Assembly: GCA_036785705.1 (NCBI GenBank)
Contig: JAWUZG010000970.1
Coordinates: 5,180,501-5,244,500, forward strand
Length of the DNA stretch: 64,000 nucleotides
Direction: 5' to 3'
From: Acanthornis magna
Lineage: Eukaryota; Chordata; Aves; Passeriformes; Acanthizidae
A program made the position numbers and the translations under genes. Within the stretch, counting starts at the first letter, position 1, and every line of letters starts with the position of its first letter. The notes under the pieces were generated by a model. That model searched no databases and was not told the origin of the DNA. It saw nothing but the letters and a program-made list of their open reading frames with translations. Positions 13,001 to 25,562 of the stretch are shown here, in pieces.

Positions 13001-16000
13001 GGCCGATTTAAACATTTCTACATTTGTGCTGTCGCCAGAGACCACAGTGATTTAGTGAATCAGGCATGCATCATTCATGGTTGTTCCCTCTTTTCACTGC
13101 ATATGATTTTAAGGAGAAATAAAAGGCAAGAGTGAGCCAAGGGTACAACTGCCTCAGCAAGTGCTTCTTAGGAGGGGCCCCTTCCATTGATGGATCAGGT
13201 TATGAGAATTCGAGCTTGACTTAGTAATATTTAACATATGTATTTTTATTTGTGTTCTGAAAAGTACTCTTTCGTTGTAGCATATTTATTTGTGACATTT
13301 TGTTCTCAACATACAGGGTGTAATACATTGCTGGTTAAGGACTTCCATGTGAGAGAAGCTCTAAGTACATACAGAAGCATGAACTTAACTGAACAGACAG
13401 ATAGGTTCTGTCTGTATATTACTAACAGTATTTTTAGGTCAGTAGTCTAATATTATCATTTTAAATAATTACCCTGAGAAGCTGGCAAAAAGCTTGTCAT
13501 TTGTTCTGTACTAATTTCCAACACCCCCCTTACACTCCTATAAAAACATACTTTGTGATTGCAATTTCAGAACATTTCTAATCACACCTTAGACTTCATA
13601 GATGAGAATCAGGGCTTCCTATGCCTTTCTGTATCTGGTGAACTGATAATCATGTAGTTTTGTTCTCTTTGGACCTTTGTGGACAAAAATTTAAATTCAA
13701 AATCTTACTTTGTCCAAGCAGTCATTAAATATTTAATCTTAAGTCTCTGAGCAGATTTTTGTCTTGACTGTTGTGGCAAAAATTCTCAGATGTGGTAGAG
13801 AAGATTGTGGTGCTCTTTGCTGGATCAATTACATGCTAATCTTATTCAAAGGTGATGACCTTATGATTTATCTAGCCTGTGTGTGCATTGGTTCTTAAAC
13901 TTCCTGCTTTTGCTAAAGGAGTATCTTTCAACAATAAATATAACCAAAAACTGCTTTCAAATTCATGTGTCTATGTGACATCAAAGATAGGTGACTGTCT
14001 CCTACAGGTGTCTCTACCTGAACAATAGCTGTGACAGCTGGGATATTTTGGTGCACAGAGGAATGAGAGACATTCTCTTGGGTATAAATAGACTATCCTG
14101 GAGAGCCAACATATAGATTTAACCACACAGAGTGGTGTGCTGCAGTTGGTAATAAAAATTGTAAGAGACTGTAAATACAAAACCCATACATCAGTATCCG
14201 TACAATTGAAATTAACAGATCTAAAGTGCAGATCCCAGAAGATGTGATTTAAATACCTAAAAATGGAAGCCACCTCCCAGCACTTTGGAGGGGCCTCTGG
14301 AGGCAGTGTTCATCAACAGACAGACATGTCAGGAAACAGGCAGACCATGCCATCCTATGGACAGATGTTGGGAAATCTTTTCCCTGCAATTCAACCAACA
14401 AACCTCAACTTTCTTGACCTTCTAATTACTTCACTCTGATCTCTCGTGTAGAGTTATCAATAGTACCAGTCCATATAGTACCTGCTAATAGTGAAAGGGT
14501 AGAGTGCTAACATCCAATATCTTTTAAATCTCACTTTGCAATCATTCAATAGTACTTACATGTTGGTGGGAAATTGAACCCCTGGAAAAATACAGGCCTA
14601 GTTTTATTCCTGATATATTAATATGGGAATGAAATGAATAGAATGTAGACAGTTATGGCCTGTGTACAGTCATGATTACACACTTCTCAAATTACATTTG
14701 AGACAGATCTGAGCTAAAACAGAGCAGCACATCATGTCCCACACCAAGATGAGAAGGTTTAGTTCATTTTCATTTGTCACCAGAATGAAGATTCAACTGA
14801 CCCCAAAGACAGAAGCATGACTCAAGAGGTAATTAAAATATTTCTAATTTCATTTCCCTGTGGGTACTTGTATCTCTTCCGAGGAGATGAGCAGGAATTT
14901 CCAGGTAAGCATTTGCTCACCTGAGTATGTGTATACATGCACACATGCATGTTCACATAAGTGGGAAGCAATTCAGTCAAAAAGAATGTAGATATCTGCT
15001 CTATTTGAAATGTTCTAGGATTTTGTCGGAATATGGCAATAAGATAGAGAGGGAAGAACATTTTTCTGGGTTGGCCATGGGAGGCCTAAAGGAGTATTGT
15101 GCCATTTCGGAAATGGGACTAAAGACTTACATTTAACTAATGTTTAACTAACTGAATCCCAGATACAGAGTGAGGCAAAGAACTATTATCAGGAAAAGAA
15201 AATGATAGAGACAGGGGAAGTACAACAGAAACTAGAGAGTTGAACACCTTGGGGTGTCTGAGGATGTGTCACTGACATTGGCACCAGATATCTGTTCACA
15301 TGTTCTCTTGTTTCCACACGGGTTTATGATTCCACTTATGGAAGAAACCAAAGGAGCAAAACCAGAACAAATGAGAACAAATTAAGGCTAATAAGAAGAA
15401 CTGAGAACGAAACAAGAGGGAAACTTTAGCATGGCAAGTGGTGCCAATTCCCCCTTAAAGCTGGTACACTGCATGAGTTTGATATAATGTTTTTTCTTTG
15501 AGGCTGTCTATTTGTGCTATCAAATAAGACATATCTCAGCTAAATGCACAGCTCCCAAAGAACAGAGTAGATTAGGCCACTGGAGATGATGGCTAACAAG
15601 TTTAATTTTAACTATTTTTCAGTTGGGCTGCAGTGACCTATTTATACAATTTCTTTCTTGCTAGCTAGCTAGCTTTTTTTAACATTACAAGGTGTACCTG
15701 GCCTCTCTCATCTCTCTCTAAACTGTCTCCCTGATGTCCTGATCACTCTCTGATCTATTTCTCTATCTGCTGGGTGAATGCTAATATGACATATCCAACC
15801 TCTAAAACAAACCATTTATTTTGAAACTTGGCTATGTCAGAGCATTTGATGCGTCAAACATGAAAATGAATGTATATTTGGATATTGGGTACATCATGTC
15901 TTGATATTAAATTATCCCCTGAAAAGAGGATTGATTTTTAAACTGGCAGGATATATGTATTGCTGCCTTGAATCTCTCGCACGAAGCTAGACATGAGGGG

Positions 16001-19000
16001 AGTCTAGGAAAGGTTCTCTATGAAGCAGAAACAGAATTGCTGAAGGGCTATGAGTGTTTTCTTTATATTAATAAATTCTTCTTTGTGCTTAAGGGAAGAG
16101 ATTCTGTCATTCTCTTCCATTATTATGTGACAATAATACATTAATCTTCTATGAGAGATACTTATCCTAGAGATAATATTTAATTAATGTGTAAAGAAGA
16201 AAGTTTAAGTGAAAAAGGTGCTTTAAAATTTCATATATTTAATACACTGACATAGATATTTCAAAGTCCTTTTTTTCCCTTTTGATATCTGGGCTATTTG
16301 CATACATACACACTGAAGCCTACCAATGTCAGCATCTGAAAAAAAATGACAAACTGAGATATACTTTTAGAAAAATAGATGGAGTGTCCATTCATGGTTA
16401 GGACTGTGATTTTTTTCTGCTTGAACTTTCTCTGTCACTGTTCACAGACCAACACACAAGAGAAGACATAACACAATTCTTTGCAATGCTCTAAATTCAA
16501 ATCAGAGAATCCTTCCTCTTACAGGACAATTCCAGTTTGGTGTGCTACTTGGAAGCTTGTGGATCTGCATGCAGAAGCATATGGGTCTGCATCTGGCTGG
16601 TTTTCATTATGGATGCTCCACGAATATATTTCAGTGGCTGGCTTACCATCAAATGAGTCAATCAAGTATTTCTGCAATTTTCTCCTCATTATGTGAATAC
16701 TGCTTGGGGAAGGCATATTTCTCAATTTTCAAATTCTCCAGAAGATACTGGTAAAATACCTGGACTCCTCATCCTTTTGGATTTCAAACAAATCTGAAAT
16801 CAAATCCCATGATTGCACTGCAAACACGGGAGCACCAAATCTTTCCTTACCTCTATATGCATAGAAAAGTCAAGACTGCAGCTCAATAAGAAAGACAATG
16901 GCCTTCATTTATGCACGAAGTCTTGTAACTTCTAAGAAATTCCAAGCCTCACCAAAACAGCAAAAGTGCTCTATCAGTGAGTCAAGGACCAAAAATATTT
17001 AGCATTTTACATCAAATTGCACTTTTGACAGAGTGATCTGGCTTCCTTTTCCCTTTGCCCAAATAAGCACTCTTAGTTTTGTTTATTCTGATTATCAACG
17101 CCAGTTGAGCAGATAGCAAAATTCGGACACTGGGATAAAGCATATAATATATACAGAACAAGTTAGATAAAATCTAAATAAGACTAAACACCTTATTAGA
17201 CAAAGAACTATGACCAGAGTTTTTTCAGAAATGATGAGGCACATTTGGAAAAATAACTCAAATTCTCAGATTTGGTCCACTATTGCCTCTGCTTTCCCAC
17301 AGCTTCTCTATAATCCACCCTGCATAGCATTCCCTCACAAGAAGGAGAAGCCCAAAATTAAGAGTAGTCTTAGATTCCACTCTGATGTGAGTCTCATCAG
17401 TGGGATTTCCATCATCTCTGTTTGGACAATGATATGGCCTCAAATTTTTCTCTACTTTGTCAACTCCTGAAGTGATGCAATATTCCCAAGCATGACGCTT
17501 CCACTGTCGGGAAACAACAGTAATGTAGAAAACAGTTTTCTTGGTACCACCTACATTCATCAACTCTGTCCCCTGCTTTCCTTATGTCATCTTAAAGAAT
17601 TTTCAATGTACTCAGAAAAACTTCAGACTTTGCCTTCAAGTTCTTCTCTGGCCTGCTTCCCAGGAACCTAAATGGCTTGCTAAAGCTGGCGGATGAAATC
17701 TATAATTACCAAATTCAGTCTTACATAACAACAGTCAAACCTTCTCTGTGCACATCAAAGTTTTCTTTAAGGGAAAGGTCAAGGACTTGGAACTGATTCC
17801 AACAGCAATTGAAGAACATTCCTGGGTTTATAATCTTTGGCTTCACCACATTCTGCTGCAAAACCTAAGTACATTTCTGTTGTCTGCCTTTCTCTGATGC
17901 AAATACAGCCAATATGCATCTCTAAGAAACCCCTTCATAAAGATTTTAAAATCCAAACAAATACAAAACTTAAAGAGTCAAACATCCAAAAAAATTCCTA
18001 ACAAAGACAGACAAAGCCAAATGACCTTATTAAACATGCACTGTGCTATTCTACAAGTTTCTGCTGAGAGGAAGACCAATTTGTGGCTATCACTAGTCAT
18101 GTTTCTTAATGCTTTACTGGAAGGTGATAAGATATGATGATAAGGAGAGCAGAGTAAGAACCTCTGCAGAGCAGAAAGATTTCATTGACTGCGATGTATG
18201 TCACTGGTGATAACAATGAAAATTTTTCATGCTTATAACAACCTCATGATGCTAAGATGAACAGATTATAGGAGTGGTAGGTTCTTCTTTTTGTTATTGG
18301 TTAGCTTTCATGAAAATGGTATTAGGGTTGAACTAGTAGTAAGTTTAGTTTTCTCTTCTATGCAAAAATAATTAAGAAGGCAATGACAAAAGGACAGATA
18401 TGTCCAGCACTTCTGACTTGAAATAATTAATGTAGAATAGTAAGTAACATTTTCAAAAGTACCTAAATGCTTCAGGCTTTTAAGGCTCTCTTCAAAGTAT
18501 ATTTACTGCACATAATACAATGTGTTAGCAAGACCCCAGAGCTAATAACTAATGAACTAGATCCTGTGTCACCTTGTTGAGAAGCTGAATTAATTAGTCT
18601 AGCCATAACAACATCCCACCGAGAGTTCTGGCTTCTGCAATCTGTGCCAGTACAGCACTGAGACCTATAAATGAACTGTCTCTAGCAATTTGCTTGCAAT
18701 GTTCTGTTACAGCACATAGACATGCCTTCAAGCACTCAGACTCCTAACACTGATTGAAGGAAATTCAGGCTTTTACAGGTTTGAAAGTTGCTTTTGAAAA
18801 TAAGACTTGGGCACCTCTGAAAAGATCTATGTCCAAGACACAGTACCTTGGGCAGAAATCCAGGCAAGAGGCTAAAATCTGAAGTGTGAAGTTTAGTACC
18901 CAAAGTAAAATTTGTTGCAAGCTAGATGAAAGAAATTTCACTTGCGTTTCTGGACAGATGTGGCTGATTTCCAAGCCTGACAGAAGTTTCATTACACAAT

Positions 19001-21149
19001 TATCCTTTCAATTTATCAGTGATCACTGCCTAAAATAGACAAAACAGGCTAGTCAGCTCTTGGTTTGAGTTAGACTCACTCTGACTCAGTTCATTTCCAT
19101 ATCATGAAACTACCAATTTGCATGACCTGAGAGCTTGGTCCACGCATTTTTACATTTATGCCATTGTGGATACTACTGATATTAGATGAATAGTACAGTA
19201 AAATAAAGACACAGTCAGCAAAAATGCGTTAAAAGAATTATTTTTCTTTTGATTCAAATTCACATGGGAAGTAATTAAACAAACAGCCTCCTCCATGTAT
19301 AGCTGTGGGGAGGGAAGCCAATGGAAAAAAAAAAATCTTCCCTTACAACTGACCTTTTCTCAGAATATGTGCTCTTTTCTTCCCACAAATGGCAAAACTG
19401 CACGTATTCAGCACAGCGAAATTTTGAGGGGGAAAATAGAGTCAGACTCCACCCAGCAGAAATTCAACATACTAATATGAAGGTCTGTCAAAATAGATTC
19501 CCCTGGTAAAGGGTTTTCCAAGGAATGTTCTTAAACGCTAATATTATTAGACTGTTACAATTCTCCCTCTCCCTCAAAACGTTCCTCTTTTAATTTCTCA
19601 GACTTCTATTGAAATATCCTTAATATATGCCATTATGATACCACCAATGCAGATTTCTGCTGGTCTTAGCCCTAGGAAGATGTCAGCAGTCACTACTTAA
19701 ACAATTATTGTTAAGAATTTTGTGAATAGTTAGATGTTGTGAGGGCTAAAATATTAGTGGTTACTGTGTATTAGCTGAAACAGCTAATACAGCTGCATAG
19801 CTGAAACAGATATAGAAATAACAAGAATGAGAGAAGATAGTTAAGAGATAAGGCTAGTGTACATTGAACACCCAAAGACCAGTATGAATTGCACATATTC
19901 AGAAGGACTCTAAGAATGTGGCACATTACAGGACTGTGAGCCTCCTAGAATTTCTGGAAGAGTTAAAAAACCCAAAACAACCAAAAATCCCCAACAAACA
20001 ATCAGCATCATCCTTCTAAGTGTATGAGGAGTCACAGCTTGCATTCACAGTAGTAGCTGCCAATTTTCTTGGCTAGCATTAAAAGGAAAACTAGGTCACA
20101 TAGCAGTCTCTATGTATTTCTTGGAGATGACTGCTAATTCCACAGTACTAACTCTGAACTTTAACCTGTAGATATTGAAAAGTTCTTACATCTGTGGCTC
20201 TAGAGAACTGAAAGACTTACAGGAAACTTAGTGTATATGTACTCATTTGCTCATCATAGCATACTCTCAGAAAAAGAAGGAGGAAAAATTTTGGAGCTGA
20301 ACAAGACCAACAGGAAAAAAAAAGTATCAGTCCCTTTGGTTTTATCTATGCACTACATTATACTATTGTCACTGAATACATTCTACAGGGATTTAAGAGA
20401 AATTGTGTAAATCCCTGTAAAGGTATACATTTCAGTATTAGAGTATCTTATTTCTATTCAGTTGAAACAAAAAGTTAATAACTAACTAAGTAAATTCAGA
20501 CTTTGCACTAAATTTTTTCTCACCTGTTTAACTAAACTGTATTAAAATCTGCCTCAGATTTTAAAAGAGCATTTTTTTTTGAATGGGGATAGCCCCAACT
20601 GAACATCATCAGAATAGAAAGGAAATGGTGCAAACAGCTTTTTCCACACCATTTTATAATTAGCTCACCTTCCAAAGGAAGATAATGGCAGTGTCTATGG
20701 GAACAAAGATTGTGGCCTCAGTCACTTAAACAAAGACAAGACAGCTGCTCTGTTTAGAATCATAAACTTAGTTTGCAAATAACTGTTCTCACTTCAGAAA
20801 AAAAGTAGTTACAGAAAACAGTAAAAATAATAGTATCAACATGTACACATGTAGTGCTTGGGAAGACAGAAATTTCCTTCATTGTAAAAGATACTTTAGC
20901 ACTTTCCAAGCCAGTCCACAATGAGGACAATGTTATTTTTTAAAATCCTATCCCTGTTGTTATTGCACGTGACGTATTATATTGTACTGTACAGTGTATG
21001 GTGATGAGAAATTCCCTGCTTATTTAATTGTGATCCTTCAATGAATTTGAAAGGAAGCACTTTATTTCCATTTCTTTAATTTACTAGTTCTTTAGCTGAT
21101 GATTTTATTAACTGTTGTATTTGAGAACTGATGCTTAACAAAAAAAGCA
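10091..21149. other. AT-rich unique intron, no gene seen
   Basis: About 11 kb with no recognisable exon, RNA or transposon. It holds short A-runs (10221-10235, 10780-10790), a GCTA tandem at about 15659-15674 and perfect ATGCAAAT octamers at 10732, 16296, 17897 and 19116. All open frames are short and unlike known proteins. Confidence 0.55.
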
Positions 21150-21480
21150 GAAGAGAAAAGGGCCCTTGGCAGTATTGTGAAGGCCTGGAACTGAATAATG
21201 CACTTTAATAATGAGGAATAGAGCTATGGCTTTTGGTGATGGCTGTGACCGGCTCTGTGACCTGATTATGTCGCAGAGTGTCAGCAGCTGAGACACTACA
21301 AAAGGGAGCACATCCCATCAAATCTATCTCCATTGTAATCACTCGCACTCCTGAGAGGCTTGTTAGGAGCAGGGAATCCATCAGGCCTCATTAGCACCGT
21401 TTACCATCAAGAAGCTCAAAGAGCAAATGTGTACCCTCTCATCAGAATAATGAGAACCAAAGTACTCCTATTATCTAATT
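21150..21480. promoter_or_regulatory. Candidate conserved non-coding element with three TAATGAG cores
   Basis: Compared with its surroundings this stretch has more balanced composition, retains several CpGs (accggctct, tgtcgcag, actcgcac, caccgttt) and contains no simple repeat. It carries TAATGAG at 21209-21215, its reverse complement CTCATTA at 21387-21393, and TAATGAG again at 21448-21454. As I recall, TAATGAG is close to the reported preference of POU6-class proteins. That would make this a candidate autoregulatory enhancer, about 4 kb 3' of the exon. Conservation itself cannot be seen from one sequence. Confidence 0.35.
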
Positions 21481-24400
21481 GGATCAACAATGCCTCTCTT
21501 TCTATTTAGTTTCCTGAGCTACTTGCAGACTACAAGACTCAAAAATTAGTTATTTTTATGTTAATTACCAGGGTGGAGTTGTGCTTAAGATTTTTCTTAT
21601 ACAGAAGGTTTTCATATTTAAAGAACAAGGCGTGGGCACAACGAAGCCTGAGTTCTTTCAGAGGCATTCTTAGATTATAGTGAAGAAATCTCAATTAATT
21701 CACTGTTCAATTAAAGTGTAGACAATACAATTACACCATACACACTTAGATTTTCCTATTAATCTACTAGGAAATAGACTATTGCACTCTTTATCCCCAA
21801 GACAGTTCATTATGCCAATCCTTACTATGCTACTCTTTTTCTTTTATGGTAAAATGTTATTTTGCAGTTGCTGAATTAAGTGATATTTTTCTCCTGTTAG
21901 ACTACTCCCATCTTTCCAAAAGAAAAACTAAAATTACTCAGTACCCACAGTTACAATGTATTTGATCCTGTTGAAGTCAAGAGACATATACGAATGCAAC
22001 TGATGACAATTAAGAAACTAGATTCATCAACCTTGCTTTCGTATTCCTGTGGCTCATTTCCTTAAAAATATTATGAAAACAGCCAAAGCACACATCTCAC
22101 ATAATTAATAAACATAGTAAAACCAAAAGAAACCTGACTTTTTCTTTCATTTACAAAACCAGCGTGAAAAAGAGATATGTGTGGTTGTTAAACCTCTGAA
22201 GAATCCAAGGGCAGAAATGGCACTAGGTTCCTCCTGTAAGGACAGGCTGAAGCAGAATAGGTAGACAGTCTCTCTTTGAAATCTACTGACAGGGTGCAAT
22301 CGGGCAAACCTGCTGCCCTGGCCTTCAAATTTAAGATATGAAAGCCCAGTACTGCAAACACTTCCTGGAAAGTGCTGAGGGCAAACAGGTTGTAAGCAGT
22401 GTTACATGGGCCAATAGCTCTTTATAATATGCCTCTGAAAATGAAAATTTGATTTAGAGTCCTCTACCTGTACTATATTAAATTAATCAGGTAATCTAAT
22501 AAAATTATTTCAATGGATTAGATCTCTTGGCTTGGTCTTGGGAAGCTCTAGTATTACAGTTCATATTGCCATCCAAAGCAAAAGAAGAAAAATAATTTAA
22601 CATGCCATAACTGTGAATTCAGTAATTAAATGAATAAAAATATGTTACACAAATTATTGGTATTATATGTGATTTTGTTACTGTAATTGTAAGAACTCCT
22701 AGGCTATTAGGAATTAAGGCCATGCCATATGTCATTTAAAGGATCATTTCCCTTAAATTTGCCATAGGATCTTGGATTTGACCTATAGTTTAATATCTCC
22801 AGGGATTATTGATCACCATATATTTAGCTAGACAGAAGGACATTTACAAGCCCTGAATTTCTGTAACAGAAGCAGCGTGTAATTACAAAACCTGCACATA
22901 CAAACTTTCTAGTAAGTCATCCAGCTTTATCTTTTCAGGAGTGAGTTTCGGGTGTCACACTTGTGATTTCTTGAAAGAGGCAATTTTCAAAGGGCAGATT
23001 CTCACCATATGGTGCAAATCTGGCTCTCTAATGACTCCAAGCAGATTATTCAGAAATGAAGCGTTTCAAACTACTATTCATTCTATTCATTTATGTTCCC
23101 AATTTTGAAGAAACACCTTTTAGTTATTGGTTAGGTGCTACAATTGTATTAATTTGGAGGGAATGTATTTTAATTTCTGGAGTACAGTTAAATTATACTG
23201 AATAGTCCTGTTTTAAGACAGGTAGTCTGAGAAGTGGGCTCTAAGTAATATGAGTTTATGCTGAATATTATAAAAATGTATGTTATATTACATACTATCA
23301 ATATTTATCTATGTTGTTGCAAGGTCTGCCGTACTGATTATAAACCAAGGAACACTGGCAAAACCAAGTAATAAAAAGACAACCCTTATTTAAAAGAACT
23401 AGGGAAATAGATAGATGCTGTAATTTTATCCAACAATGGGGAAGGTTCTCCCTTTCTTTTCTCTTTCTCTGTAACTTGTGGAATTATTGGACTTTACATT
23501 ATGTCTGGAATAAACAAGACTCAGCTTGAGGGAAACTTTCATTCAGCAATATCTTCATAGTAGTAGTTTTTTTAAAGATGCAATGAATGGTCACACATAG
23601 ATTATGATTTCTGTGGAGAACATGTAAAGGAAAAAACTATTAAAAAATTAGTCTGTGTTTATAACTTCAGCTCTTACAATGAACATCTTTGGTGTCAAGT
23701 GCCTTGTGAATGGTGACTGTGAACCATTTCTGGAGCACAGAAGAGATTGAAGAAACAAGCAGGCTTCTAGGTTGGAGCTGATTTGACTATGAGTTATAGG
23801 TATTATAACCAACTTTTCTTCCAAACCAATACCCCATCCCTCCAGAAATCTTAATAGGCTTTTGAGCCCCTCCATTTAAAGCTGGCTGCATAAAATGATC
23901 CTTTGATGAAAAGGGATTGAAACAAGGGTTAAAGTAGACATTGAAAGGTTATTGTAGAGGGCACATTGTTCATACAATCCTCCTTTAATATGTGTGGTGT
24001 GCACCTGTGATAAGATGATTCATTAGATAAGGCCTCACTTTGACAAGCTCCATCGTTCAACCCTCGGGGTAGTGATGGAAGAATTCTGCACCCACCCAGT
24101 AAATACAACAAGGTCAGCATTTTTTTTTCCTGGGACTTGGATGGTGATAGTGAAGCTCAGGAAGCATCTTTGTTTATGTGTTCTGTTAAAAAAAAAAATG
24201 GGGGGGGAGTCCTATAAAGTGTTGACTTTTATTTTTTATGGGCCAAAATAGAAAAATCTCACTCTTGTTCCAACTAACTAACACAGTGACAGAAAATTAC
24301 CAGGAGAAAAGCTGCTTTCCATTTTTTTTTCTCCTAACTAGTAAACAGTAAGAGCAAAAACTAAACTTTAGATTCACAAATCATCCAAGCTGCATCATTT

Positions 24401-25390
24401 CAATAAAAGTTTTTCAGGGCCTAACATCCACATAAACACTGTGGATATCACTGTATGCCCAATTTGTAGCATTTAGAATAATGACATTCAAATTATTCAG
24501 TTACCAGTTATATTGACAGATTTGTTACAGAGTAACAAGCCATAGTGTTAATTTTAGCCCTAGTGAATGCAATAAAGAATGGCAGTGGCCAAAATCTGAA
24601 AGCCACTTAAGCATGCTGTATCAAAGAAATTATTTTTATATATATGGATTCAGATGCTTATCTTTCTGCATCATACTATGATGTTCAAACTATTTCAGTA
24701 TGAAACTGAAATAGCTTGAACAAATAAACAGCTCCAAAATGTAGGTAATGCACAATTTCTCTCTTAGGCACACTAACTTAAACATTGTTCAAGTTCCTGT
24801 TAGGAAAATTTTCTTTAAACCAAAATAATCTCCCAAATTCTCATTTACAGGCTGGCATATTCATTGCAAATTGCTTAACATCGTTAATAAACAAATGAGG
24901 AAGCCATCAAGATACATCCATCCCAGATACTTCATTACATTTTCTTTTCCTTTATTTAAACATTTAATGCCTTTTAAGAAATGAAGCAATACAGAAATGC
25001 CACAGAAATGTAAAAAAAGTGTAGTACAGTACCATTTCAGTAAAGGTGGCTGTTATTAGGGACATATACATGGAAGAAGACAACTGTTATGTTTGTTAAG
25101 AATCATGGGGTTGCTATACTTTTAAAATACCATGGTATTGCATAATTGCAATATTTTTAAAAGGCTGAAATAAAATAAAACAAACCCTTAGTCTTTTCTA
25201 GCTTGAAAATACTTTCTAAGAGTGCCTAACTTCCTCCTGTTTCTCAGACTTTCCATTTCTTACCTTGCCTGGCAATTCAATGTATATTTATCTTCAACAT
25301 GTGCACTTTAAAATTGCTGTCATACAAGCGGAACTCATTTTTGTCCCAAGATCAGCCTGCCATCAGAATTCACTGTTTTCTCCATCTTCT
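21481..25390. other. Unique intron next to the exon, no gene seen
   Basis: AT-rich sequence with a G-run after an A-run at about 24188-24209. No repeat family or second exon was recognised. Confidence 0.55.
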
Positions 25391-25396
25391 ACTCAC
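25391..25396 (-). promoter_or_regulatory. POU6F2: 5' splice site of the POU6F2 exon
   Basis: Plus-strand ACTCAC reads GTGAGT on the minus strand, directly after exon-terminal CAG. CAG|GTGAGT is close to the ideal U1-complementary donor. It fixes the exon end after a complete Gln codon (phase 0). Confidence 0.9.
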
Positions 25397-25543
25397 CTGT
25401 CCTTGTGCATTAGTGACGAGTTGGCCTGTGATCCCCTGAAGACCGGAGAGGGCATTTCCAAAGGCCTGGGAATTTGCTATTGAGCCCATGGCTGCTGCTG
25501 CTGCAGCTGCTGCTGCTTGACTTGCTAGTGGATTATTAACCAG
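25397..25543 (-). CDS. POU6F2: POU6F2 internal coding exon (49 codons, alanine-rich segment)
   Basis: Read on the minus strand this interval is open for exactly 49 codons. It begins LVNNPLASQ, continues with nine alanines and a methionine, then a segment containing SQAFGNALSGLQG, and ends GQLVTNAQGQ. I recognise it as the Ala/Gln-rich region N-terminal to the POU-specific domain and homeodomain of POU6F2, a nuclear DNA-binding transcription factor known from retina and brain. The exon is bounded by a T-rich tract ending in CAG at its 5' side and CAG|GTGAGT at its 3' side. It is 147 bp, so both introns are phase 0. In mammals the next residues continue IIGTIP, consistent with a splice after GQ. 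From memory the mammalian exon has seven alanines, and this copy differs at a few Ser/Gly/Asn and Val/Ile positions. No DNA-binding domain is encoded here. No other POU6F2 exon was found in the window. It is not a stand-alone gene, and the in-frame ATG inside is not a start. Confidence 0.93.
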
Positions 25544-25562
25544 CTGAAAAAAAAAGAATTAG
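25544..25562 (-). promoter_or_regulatory. POU6F2: 3' splice site and polypyrimidine tract of the POU6F2 exon
   Basis: On the minus strand the exon is preceded by a run of nine T, with C and further T upstream, and then CAG. This is a standard U2-type acceptor. The motif CTAAT, whose second A pairs with plus-strand position 25559, fits the loose branch-point consensus. It sits only about 16 nt from the exon, closer than usual, so the true branch point may lie further upstream. Confidence 0.85.

Larger units (their letters stand above)
1..25396 (-). other. POU6F2: POU6F2 intron, 3' of the exon (runs off the window)
   Basis: Inferred intron: the GTGAGT donor opens it and no downstream exon was recognised before the window edge. 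I looked for the expected next peptide (IIGTIP and the following repeat ending LLTNAQGQ) and did not find it. The intron is therefore at least 25 kb long here. Its contents are itemised in the smaller entries: two sense CR1 copies, one antisense CR1 tail, an A/C-rich tract and one candidate conserved element. Confidence 0.75.

Noticed and set aside
25484..25517. GCT/GCA-rich run seen first as a simple trinucleotide repeat
   Set aside because: It is the alanine tract of the POU6F2 exon, kept in frame and flanked by conserved codons and splice sites.
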